NCBI GenBank assembly: GCA_030039895.1
Contig: JASHUR010000042.1
Coordinates: 1-5,013, forward strand
DNA: 5,013 bases
Reading direction: 5' to 3'
Source of the DNA: Acidobacteriaceae bacterium
GTDB taxonomy: Bacteria > Acidobacteriota > Terriglobia > Terriglobales > Acidobacteriaceae
The translations under genes and the position numbers were made by a program. The stretch's first letter is position 1. Every line of letters begins with the position of its first letter. Shown here in pieces: positions 1 to 4,530 of this stretch. The notes beneath the pieces were generated by a model. The model had not been told where the DNA came from. It saw only the letters and a list, made by a program, of their open reading frames with translations, and ran no database searches.

Positions 1-165
1 AATGGGGACCGCTTCCGGCGGATGGTGCTGTCTCGGGGCAATACGGAAGACCTGCAAATCATGTACGAGCGCTGGCTGGGCCGGAAGCCGACGATTGAGC
101 CTTTGCTGAAGGCGCGAGGACTGGCCGTCCAGGCACACGCGCCTTCGGCGCCTGCGGCACACTAA
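1..165 (+). CDS. dcp: Peptidyl-dipeptidase Dcp, M3 family metallopeptidase (C-terminal end only)
   Basis: The window opens inside this gene; 54 codons and a TAA stop are visible in frame from base 1. The visible protein has the typical C-terminal end of Dcp-type M3 zinc peptidases, with the run FRRMVLSRGNTEDLQIMYERW followed by GRKPTIEPLLKARGL. E. coli Dcp ends in a closely similar stretch (SRGNSEDL ... HRGL, from memory). The family cleaves dipeptides from the C-terminus of oligopeptides. The HExxH zinc site lies upstream, outside the window, so catalytic competence cannot be judged. After the conserved GL there is a short Ala/Pro/His-rich tail of about 13 residues (AVQAHAPSAPAAH) that looks lineage-specific. 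A candidate intrinsic terminator follows directly, and the next gene is on the opposite strand, so this gene ends its transcription unit. M3A relatives such as oligopeptidase A are the main alternative; the tail fits Dcp better. Confidence 0.82.
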   Translation, partial: NGDRFRRMVLSRGNTEDLQIMYERWLGRKPTIEPLLKARGLAVQAHAPSAPAAH

Positions 166-194
166 GGCATTTTCGGAAATGGTGTGGCCTTTTT
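164..194 (+). terminator. Candidate intrinsic terminator after dcp
   Basis: The outer arms AAGGC (164-168) and GCCTT (187-191) can pair. Inside them ATTT and AAAT can close a small TCGG loop, with an unpaired GGTGTG on one side. The structure runs into five T residues (190-194). It begins within the TAA stop codon of dcp, the usual place for a terminator. The stem is short and bulged, so this is a moderate call. Confidence 0.4.
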
Positions 195-274
195 AAATGG
201 TTCAGGGTCACGCTTCCTGTTGGTCGCGTTGACTTTGGGTTTTCCGCTTCGGTCTACAGTAATTCCGAAAATGC
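167..274. repeat. 12-bp inverted repeat in the gap between convergent genes
   Basis: GCATTTTCGGAA (167-178) and TTCCGAAAATGC (263-274) are perfect reverse complements, separated by 84 bases with no credible ORF. The left arm overlaps the candidate dcp terminator. The gap from 166 to 338 lies between the 3' ends of two convergent genes; besides this repeat and the hairpin at 291-307, I see nothing in it. The arms could be the edges of a small palindromic insertion or a two-sided 3'-end structure. Function is unknown. Confidence 0.45.
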
Positions 275-290
275 TATAGCTGTCCTGGCC

Positions 291-307
291 CTCCCGCTGG
301 TCGGGAG
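291..307 (-). terminator. Hairpin downstream of the membrane-protein gene
   Basis: CTCCCG (291-296) pairs perfectly with CGGGAG (302-307) around a 5-base loop. Flanking TGTC/GACA segments could extend the stem imperfectly. It lies about 30 bases past the stop codon of the minus-strand membrane-protein gene, a plausible place for transcript 3'-end formation. No T-run follows on the minus strand, so it would be an atypical intrinsic terminator or only an RNA-stabilising hairpin. Confidence 0.3.
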
Positions 308-338
308 CTGACAACAGGGACGCCGCTTGAAGAGATCT

Positions 339-893
339 TCAGGCGGCTTCGAGGTCTTCTGCTTCAACACTGATGGAGCTGGGACGAAGGCGTGCGGCAA
401 GCCAGCGGACAGGATTGGCGACGAAGCTGACGACGAGGCGCGGCATCTGGCGCATATCATCGAGGAACGAACGCCCGGAAGCGCCGATAATCATGGCTCC
501 GTTGCTCATGACGTGCCAGTGGAACATGGAAGAGATGAGGGTTCCAATTAGTGCTCCAATACCGAGTGCCCGCATATTGCCGCTGTCGAGCCAGAGGTGA
601 AGGCCGGAGTCGGCAGCGAGAGAACCAAGCGGGATAACGAGCACTACGATAAGCCAGGCAAGACGACGGGGCTTAATGCCGAGCGCCTGCTGCTGCCACG
701 CTGAGAAGATTCCGCAGGTCGTGAGGACGTATGCGGCCTCGACCAGGCCGAAGTGTTCGCGCGCGTGGAGCGGCGAGCGGTAGAGGGCCACCATGCACGC
801 TCCGGCGCGGAAGGTGGCCGACATCACGGCGGCCTTCCAGTGCCAATGGGTAATGGGAAACAGCAGTGCGTCGAGACGCCGTTGGTTTCTCAT
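339..893 (-). CDS. Small multi-pass membrane protein of unknown function (184 aa)
   Basis: I do not recognise this family. The 184-residue protein starts at an ATG (891-893) and ends with TGA at 339-341. Three hydrophobic segments can be seen, at about residues 50-68, 79-95 (AWLIVVLVIPLG) and 109-127 (ALGIGALIGTLISSMF). A less hydrophobic stretch near 20-38 may be a further helix or a re-entrant segment. The N-terminus is basic and carries HWHWK at 16-20; a second HWH occurs at 125-127, just after the third helix. The C-terminal tail is soluble, basic at first (VRWLAARLRP) and then acidic (SVEAEDLEAA). No transporter or enzyme motif is evident. The ribosome binding site is weak. It is transcribed away from the DUF4382 gene and convergently with dcp, apparently as a single-gene unit. 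Its length, clean hydrophobicity pattern and lack of a competing ORF support a real gene. Confidence 0.68.
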   Translation of the reverse strand: MRNQRRLDALLFPITHWHWKAAVMSATFRAGACMVALYRSPLHAREHFGLVEAAYVLTTCGIFSAWQQQALGIKPRRLAWLIVVLVIPLGSLAADSGLHLWLDSGNMRALGIGALIGTLISSMFHWHVMSNGAMIIGASGRSFLDDMRQMPRLVVSFVANPVRWLAARLRPSSISVEAEDLEAA

Positions 894-1229
894 ACTGCGG
901 CTATTAAGCCCCAGGTTGCGGCGTGCAACGTGAAAATCAGGTTATATTCGCGGCAAAATTCAGTGCAGGAACAACAAATATACCGGGCCTGAGAGCCGCA
1001 GTAACTACGGACACCCCCATACCGAATGCGCTCCAGCGGGGTAAAGTTGCAAAAAAAATTACTTTGGGGAGAACTTTGTTCCCCCTGTTGTGTCTGAAGG
1101 AGCGACAAGGTTCCGGAATTGATGCTCACCTGAACCTGAATATTCATTGTTAGGAACCCCGATCCGGGGCCGCTGAACGAAGCTGCTGTGCGGCGCAGGA
1201 CCGGCGGTTTCAGAAATGTGAGTCCAGTT
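894..1229. other. Divergent intergenic region with a hairpin and an A8 tract
   Basis: This is the promoter region for two divergent genes, and I find no convincing ORF in it. GGGG-A-GAAC (1066-1074) pairs with GTTCCCCC (1078-1085) around a TTT loop: 8 bp with one bulged A. An A8 run lies at 1051-1058. On the minus strand this reads as a hairpin followed seven bases later by T8, roughly terminator-like, although no minus-strand gene precedes it. AAAGTT (1043-1048) can also pair with AACTTT (1072-1077), competing with the main hairpin. A second small hairpin, CCCCG-ATC-CGGGG, lies at 1157-1169. A weak promoter candidate for the plus-strand gene is TTGATG near 1122 with TATTCA near 1141. The sequence is AT-richer than the flanking genes. 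Confidence 0.4.
941..946 (-). promoter_or_regulatory. Possible -10 element for the minus-strand membrane-protein gene
   Basis: Read on the minus strand this is TATAAC, a 5 of 6 match to the bacterial -10 consensus, about 50 bases upstream of the ATG. I see no convincing -35 hexamer at the usual distance. A small GTTGC/GCAAC hairpin (915-919 with 925-929) would lie in the resulting 5' leader. Confidence 0.25.
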
Positions 1230-2633
1230 ATGCGCCTCCCTAAAGTTATGGGAAGACTGTGTCTTTCCCTGCTTTCGATAACCGTCGTAACGTTGGCATC
1301 TATCGGCTGCGGTACAAGCTCAGTTTCATCTTCCGGTTCCGGAACCAGCGGTGCGAACACAGGCGAAGCCTTTGTGATTGGTACCGATGCGCCTGCGGCG
1401 AGCGTTGTGTCCTTCAACGCGCAGATCACCAGTATTGACGCGATTGACGCGAGCGGGAACCAAACAGAGCTGTTAAGCGGTTCACCAACGGTGGACTTTG
1501 CCCGCTTCAACGGATTGCAGACGCTACTTGACATGAATGATGTTCCAGCCGGCACTTATACATCGATTTCGGTTACATTCGGTCCTGCAACCATCGGCTA
1601 CCTGCAAACGCAGACGGGAGCTGCACCAACGATCCAGACCGAAGACGCGACATTGACGACATCAACCGTGCAAACAACGCTGGCCAAGCCGCTGGTGGTG
1701 AGCCAGACGGAGCCGGTGGGCATACGTCTCGACTTCGATCTTTACAAGTCAATCCAGGTGGACAGCAACGGCCAGATCACCGGTGTGGTGACGCCGACTC
1801 TGAATGTGAAGGCCGTCGCGCCGAGCGATCCGGGTGGTTATATCGATGAGTTTGTCGCAGCAGTCGTGTCTGTTGACCAGACGGGACAGTCCTTTGTGAT
1901 CCAGGGCCCGCATGGCCGCAACTTTACCGTTCAGGTGAATGGCCAGACGGAATGGGACGGCAACGAAGGGTTGAGCGATCTGACGACGAGCAGCATTGTG
2001 CAGATCTCCGGCACCATTGACCGCGCAGACTCGACCATCGATGCGGATGAGGTCGCGATTCTTTCGCAAAACGGCTTCTATGCTGCCGGCCAGGTGACTT
2101 ATGTGCAGCCATCGTCGGGGACTGCAAGCGATTTTGACCTGTATGTGCGCGGGTTGTTGCCGACCACTACCGGCCTGACGCTTGGGCAGATTGCACAGGT
2201 AAACCTGACAGGCAGTGAGAAGTTCTTCATCTACTGGATGCACAATCCGCTGACGGAATACCTGTTTAATTCGGCGACTCTGGTTCCGGGCCAGCATGTG
2301 GCGATTGGCGGACCGGCGAGCGGGGCGACGAATCCGCAGGCTGTGACTTGCAATCGAGTGGTGCTGCGCCATTGGGGATACAACGGCACAATTGTTGCGG
2401 ACAGCATCAACAACAACGGAAGCTTCCAGATGAACGTGACCGGATTTGCCGGGCTACTGGTGCCTGGAACGGTGACGGTCTATGTTGGCGGGCCAACGCA
2501 GTACCGCGATGGGCTGAGCGGCCTGAGTGACCTGAACACCAGCATGCATATCCGCGTCGTCGGGTTGCTGTTAAAGGACCAGTCGTCAGGGCAACTGATA
2601 CTGCTGGCGCACTACGTGGACGAGTTGCAGTAG
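1230..2633 (+). CDS. DUF4382 domain-containing exported lipoprotein with DUF5666-like repeats
   Basis: The 467-residue protein starts with a signal sequence: basic MRLPK, a hydrophobic core (LCLSLLSITVVTLASIG), then Cys27. Cys27 is a likely lipobox cysteine, although Ser rather than Leu sits at -3. A low-complexity Ser/Gly linker (about 29-45) follows, as is usual after the anchor of surface lipoproteins. Residues 46-195 resemble DUF4382, including IGTDAPAASVVSFNAQITSI, TVDFARFNGLQTLL and the typical PAGTYTSISVTFG. The remainder (about 205-467) looks like three beta-rich DUF5666-type units; GLSDLTTSSIVQISG (247-261) and GLSDLNTSMHIRVVG (431-445) are clear internal repeats. The molecular role of both families is unknown; an outer-membrane or periplasmic location is inferred. 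An in-frame GTG at 1188 would add 14 residues, but 1230 gives a normal signal peptide length. A third option is ATG at 1248. None of the three has a strong ribosome binding site. Confidence 0.8.
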   Translation: MRLPKVMGRLCLSLLSITVVTLASIGCGTSSVSSSGSGTSGANTGEAFVIGTDAPAASVVSFNAQITSIDAIDASGNQTELLSGSPTVDFARFNGLQTLLDMNDVPAGTYTSISVTFGPATIGYLQTQTGAAPTIQTEDATLTTSTVQTTLAKPLVVSQTEPVGIRLDFDLYKSIQVDSNGQITGVVTPTLNVKAVAPSDPGGYIDEFVAAVVSVDQTGQSFVIQGPHGRNFTVQVNGQTEWDGNEGLSDLTTSSIVQISGTIDRADSTIDADEVAILSQNGFYAAGQVTYVQPSSGTASDFDLYVRGLLPTTTGLTLGQIAQVNLTGSEKFFIYWMHNPLTEYLFNSATLVPGQHVAIGGPASGATNPQAVTCNRVVLRHWGYNGTIVADSINNNGSFQMNVTGFAGLLVPGTVTVYVGGPTQYRDGLSGLSDLNTSMHIRVVGLLLKDQSSGQLILLAHYVDELQ

Positions 2634-2657
2634 TCGTCCACTTCCCTCCGCCCACAA

Positions 2658-2703
2658 ACTGCCGAAGTGTGGTCTGCCCGAGCCGCAGACCCGCTTCGGC
2701 AGT
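2658..2703. repeat. 46-nt imperfect palindrome / strong hairpin between the DUF4382 gene and trpC
   Basis: ACTGCCGAAG (2658-2667) is perfectly complementary to CTTCGGCAGT (2694-2703). Inside it, after a 3/2-base internal loop, GGTCTGC (2671-2677) pairs with GCAGACC (2685-2691) around a 7-base loop. This makes 17 base pairs in all, starting 24 bases after the DUF4382 stop codon. It probably marks the 3' end of that transcript, but there is no T-run after it, so it is not a standard intrinsic terminator. It could also be a dispersed palindromic (REP-like) element. I see no Trp-rich leader ORF here, so it does not look like a trp attenuator. Confidence 0.6.
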
Positions 2704-2761
2704 GCCGTTTCAGAGGCCGGGTTTCGTGGGAGGCGAGTGCAAGGCAAGACGCGCCGCCCGC

Positions 2762-2778
2762 TATACTGGCAGCAGGAG
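2762..2778 (+). promoter_or_regulatory. Candidate -10 and ribosome binding site that set the trpC start
   Basis: TATACT (2762-2767) matches the -10 consensus at 5 of 6 positions, but no clear -35 is seen. AGGAG (2774-2778) lies 8 bases before the GTG at 2787 and is the best Shine-Dalgarno sequence in the neighbourhood, which supports that GTG as the start. If the -10 is real, transcription would begin almost at the ribosome binding site, giving a very short 5' leader; a promoter further upstream is equally possible. Confidence 0.4.
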
Positions 2779-2786
2779 CGGCACGA

Positions 2787-3608
2787 GTGCATCTGGAACG
2801 CATTTTAGATACGACGCAAGCGACGGTTGCCGCGCGCAAGCGGACGGTTCCCCTGAAGGAACTGGAAGTTCGCGCGGCGCGACACACGCCGCGAGGGTTT
2901 GTGCGCGCACTGCGGGAGCGGTCGGCGGTAGCGCCGGCGATGATTACCGAGCTCAAGAAAGCGTCGCCGTCGAAGGGATTGATTCGCCCGGATTTTGACG
3001 TGGCGGCGCTGGCGAATTCGCTGAAGGCTGGCGGCGCGACGGCGCTCTCAGTACTGACGGACGAGCCGTATTTTCAGGGCAGCCTGCGGAATCTGGAGAT
3101 CGCTTCAGAACAGACGGGACTTCCCTGCCTGTGCAAAGACTTCATTGTGGACGAGCACCAGATTGTGGAGGCGCGGGCGCATGGTGCGGACGCGATTCTG
3201 CTGATTGCTGCGGCGCTTGAAGACGCAGAGATCGCGCGCTTCGCCAGCTTTGCGCATGAGTGGAAGCTGGATGTGCTGTGCGAGGTGCATACGGACGAAG
3301 AGCTAGCGCGGGTGCTTGCGCTCAATGCCGGATGCGACGCGTATGGCGTGAACAACCGGAACCTGAGCACGTTTGAGGTAAGTCTGGAAACATCTCTGCG
3401 ACTGATCGACAAGCTGCCGGCGGGCGCGGTGCGCGTGGCGGAGAGTGGGATTCATACGGCGGAGCACCTGGGGATGCTGCGAACGGCGGGGTTTGATGCA
3501 TTTCTGGTAGGAGAGTCGCTGATGCGGCATGCCGATCCAGGAGCCGCGTTGCGGGATTTGCTGGCGCCTTTGCTTGCAACGACGGAGAAGGTTGCGCCAT
3601 GTGGGTGA
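2787..3608 (+). CDS. trpC: Indole-3-glycerol-phosphate synthase
   Basis: TrpC closes the indole ring, converting carboxyphenylamino-deoxyribulose-5-phosphate to indole-3-glycerol phosphate with loss of CO2 and water, in the cytoplasm. The 273-residue protein is a full-length TIM barrel and begins MHLERILDTT. Catalytic residues known from the family are all visible: Glu55 and Lys57 in ITELKKASPSKG, Lys117 in LCKDF, Glu166 in LCEVH, Asn189 in GVNNRNL, and Ser220 in AESGI. Phosphate-binding loops are ESGI (219-222) and VGESLM (241-246). The reading frame extends upstream to a GTG at 2667, but that extension runs through the 2658-2703 hairpin and adds 40 residues unlike the family. The GTG at 2787 has a good ribosome binding site and gives the normal N-terminus. 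The stop codon overlaps trpF by 10 bp, so the two are very likely cotranscribed and translationally coupled. Confidence 0.96.
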   Translation: MHLERILDTTQATVAARKRTVPLKELEVRAARHTPRGFVRALRERSAVAPAMITELKKASPSKGLIRPDFDVAALANSLKAGGATALSVLTDEPYFQGSLRNLEIASEQTGLPCLCKDFIVDEHQIVEARAHGADAILLIAAALEDAEIARFASFAHEWKLDVLCEVHTDEELARVLALNAGCDAYGVNNRNLSTFEVSLETSLRLIDKLPAGAVRVAESGIHTAEHLGMLRTAGFDAFLVGESLMRHADPGAALRDLLAPLLATTEKVAPCG

Positions 3609-4276
3609 AGGTGTGTGCGAATACGTCGCTCGAAGATGCGCAGATGGCGGTCGACGCAGGCGCGGACGCGGTGGGATTTGTGTTTGCCGAGAGCGCGCGG
3701 CGGGTGACGGTGGAACAGGTGGCGGAGATTGCTCCGCGACTGCCGGAGGCGATCGAGAAGATCGGAGTTTTTGTGGATGCGGGGCTGGATGAGTTGACGG
3801 CGGCAATTGAGGCGTGCGGGCTGACCGGCGTACAACTGCATTCGACAAGTGACCCGGAGATTGGGGCACGGCTGCGCGAGCGGTATGCACCGGAGCGGCT
3901 GAAGATTCTGAAGGTGATTCATTTCCAGCAGGGGCTTGAAGCGGAGCTACGCGCGGCCGAGGCCGATGGGGCGATTGACGGCGTGCTGGTGGATTCGCGC
4001 ACGGCGACGATGCCGGGAGGGACGGGGATTCGCTTTGACTGGACGGCGGCGCGCGGAAACTTTGCGGGGTCGCGGTTGAAGTTGGTTGCGGCGGGTGGCC
4101 TGAATCCTGAGAACGTGGGTGAGGCCATTGCGACGCTGCGGCCGTGGGGCGTGGATGTGGCGAGCGGCGTGGAGGAGCGTCCGGGCAAAAAGGATGCGGC
4201 GAAAGTGCGGGCCTTTATTGAGAACGCAAGGATCGCGGCGCGGAAACTGGATTTGGACGCGAAGATTGAGGTCTGA
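3599..4276 (+). CDS. trpF: Phosphoribosylanthranilate isomerase
   Basis: TrpF performs the Amadori rearrangement of N-(5'-phosphoribosyl)anthranilate to the substrate of TrpC. The 225-residue monofunctional TIM barrel is near the family's usual length (about 200-220) and ends with a lysine/alanine-rich helix. Visible family features are Cys6 (the expected general base) in MWVKVCANTS, ADAVGFVFA (22-30), IGVFVD (55-60), GVQLHS (77-82), Asp132 in VLVDSRT (the expected general acid), PGGTGIRFDW (139-148), and the phosphate-binding LVAAGGLNPENV and GVDVASGVE. The strand-1 motif, usually KICG(I/L)T, reads KVCANT here: Ala replaces Gly after the catalytic Cys, and Asn replaces the hydrophobic residue. 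Its ATG lies inside the last codons of trpC, with GGAG/GAAGG 7-11 bases upstream. No gene follows directly: a regulatory gap of 254 bp separates it from trpB. Confidence 0.95.
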   Translation: MWVKVCANTSLEDAQMAVDAGADAVGFVFAESARRVTVEQVAEIAPRLPEAIEKIGVFVDAGLDELTAAIEACGLTGVQLHSTSDPEIGARLRERYAPERLKILKVIHFQQGLEAELRAAEADGAIDGVLVDSRTATMPGGTGIRFDWTAARGNFAGSRLKLVAAGGLNPENVGEAIATLRPWGVDVASGVEERPGKKDAAKVRAFIENARIAARKLDLDAKIEV

Positions 4277-4285
4277 AGAAATCAG

Positions 4286-4325
4286 TTGCTGTTTTTCTGA
4301 CTTTGCATGTATCTTTTAAATCAAG
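4286..4325 (+). promoter_or_regulatory. Possible promoter for the trpB leader transcript
   Basis: This AT-rich stretch directly follows trpF. TTGCTG (4286-4291) and TATCTT (4310-4315, preceded by TG) have an 18-base spacing, each a weak match to consensus. TTAAAT (4316-4321) is another -10-like sequence. Any start from these elements would fall within a few bases of the leader ATG at 4326. The leader has no clear Shine-Dalgarno sequence, so a leaderless leader-peptide mRNA is possible. Read-through from trpF is the alternative. Confidence 0.3.
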
Positions 4326-4415
4326 ATGGCACACGGAACCTTCCAGTTTTTCGCCTTTACCTACCGCTATTGGTATCCAATAGCGGCTCTGGCGGACGGT
4401 CCCGTGCACATCTGA
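4326..4415 (+). CDS. Aromatic-rich leader peptide of the trpB attenuator (29 aa)
   Basis: A short ORF from ATG (4326) to TGA (4413-4415) encodes 29 residues. Residues 6-17 read FQFFAFTYRYWY: four Phe, three Tyr and one Trp, eight aromatic residues out of twelve. An in-frame TAA at 4317-4319 lies just upstream, so no longer N-terminus is possible. Such clustering is the hallmark of leader peptides in ribosome-mediated attenuation, as in the E. coli pheA, pheST and trp leaders. The peptide itself need have no function; the rate at which ribosomes cross the aromatic codons would be the signal. The Tyr15-Trp16-Tyr17 codons (4368-4376) lie in the proximal arm and loop of a perfect hairpin, and an intrinsic terminator follows before trpB. 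No good ribosome binding site is seen. Chance occurrence is unlikely given the codon clustering together with the matching RNA structures. Confidence 0.85.
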   Translation: MAHGTFQFFAFTYRYWYPIAALADGPVHI

Positions 4416-4490
4416 AGGATTCAGGGAAAAAGCAGAACTTTCAGATTAAGACGAACTTCCACAAGAGCCGCGGCCACAAAGGTCGCGGCT
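4364..4490 (+). promoter_or_regulatory. Transcription attenuator controlling trpB (1:2, 2:3 and 3:4 RNA structures)
   Basis: Three mutually exclusive pairings can be read. Pairing 1:2 is a perfect 10-bp hairpin, 4364-4373 (CCGCTATTGG) with 4377-4386 (CCAATAGCGG), loop TAT, overlying leader codons 13-21. Pairing 2:3, the antiterminator, is a perfect 8-bp match between 4383-4390 (GCGGCTCT) and 4464-4471 (AGAGCCGC). Pairing 3:4 is the terminator, 4466-4475 with 4481-4490. Segment 2:3 uses bases of both other hairpins, so it cannot coexist with either. In the classical model, ribosomes stalled on aromatic codons block segment 1, so 2:3 forms and RNA polymerase reads through into trpB. When charged aromatic tRNAs are plentiful, 1:2 forms behind the ribosome and 3:4 terminates. 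Segments 2 and 3 are 73 bases apart, longer than in the E. coli trp leader. The structures are seen in the sequence; the mechanism is inferred. Confidence 0.82.
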
Positions 4491-4493
4491 TTT
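4466..4493 (+). terminator. Intrinsic terminator (attenuator arm 3:4) upstream of trpB
   Basis: AGCCGCGGCC (4466-4475) pairs with GGTCGCGGCT (4481-4490) around the loop ACAAA: 10 bp with a single G-T wobble. It is followed by TTTT (4490-4493). AAG just 5' of the stem can extend pairing into the T-run. It ends 37 bases before the trpB ATG, so it would terminate transcripts from the leader or from trpCF before trpB. Confidence 0.85.
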
Positions 4494-4521
4494 GATTGCT
4501 TGATAATGACGGCGTGCGAGA

Positions 4522-4526
4522 AAGGA
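4522..4526 (+). promoter_or_regulatory. Ribosome binding site of trpB
   Basis: AAGGA (4522-4526) within AAAGGAAA lies only 4 bases before the ATG at 4531. The spacing is short, but the sequence lies downstream of the terminator and so is present only on read-through transcripts or on transcripts from a promoter inside 4494-4520. GATAAT at 4502-4507 resembles a -10 but lacks a -35. Confidence 0.5.
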
Positions 4527-4530
4527 AACG

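Noticed and set aside
139..151. GCGCC-TTC-GGCGC hairpin inside the end of dcp
   Set aside because: It lies in coding sequence, is short, lacks a T-run, and is easily explained by GC-rich Ala/Pro codons.
890..1555. A 221-codon minus-strand ORF spanning the divergent gap and the start of the DUF4382 gene
   Set aside because: Its composition is atypical, it overlaps the signal peptide and DUF4382 coding sequence, and no domain is recognisable. It is a shadow of the plus-strand gene plus intergenic DNA; the Cys-rich stretch near its C-terminal end is incidental.
2667..2786. A 40-residue N-terminal extension of trpC from the GTG at 2667
   Set aside because: It passes through the strong 2658-2703 hairpin and does not resemble TrpC proteins. 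The GTG at 2787 has AGGAG at proper spacing and yields the standard N-terminus.
2634..2786. A trp leader / attenuator upstream of trpC
   Set aside because: There is a strong hairpin, but no short ORF with clustered Trp or aromatic codons and no T-run after the hairpin.
3303..3922. Minus-strand ORFs of 150-195 codons opposite trpC and trpF
   Set aside because: They are Arg/Pro/His-rich antisense readings of GC-rich genes whose plus-strand identity is certain.
4307..4495. A 62-codon plus-strand ORF overlapping the leader peptide in another frame
   Set aside because: It runs through the attenuator hairpin and the terminator, has no ribosome binding site and resembles no family. The aromatic-rich frame at 4326 explains the region much better.
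4502..4507. GATAAT as the -10 of a trpB promoter downstream of the terminator
   Set aside because: No -35 sequence lies at a suitable distance, and a start there would leave almost no room before the ribosome binding site. It is mentioned only as a weak alternative.
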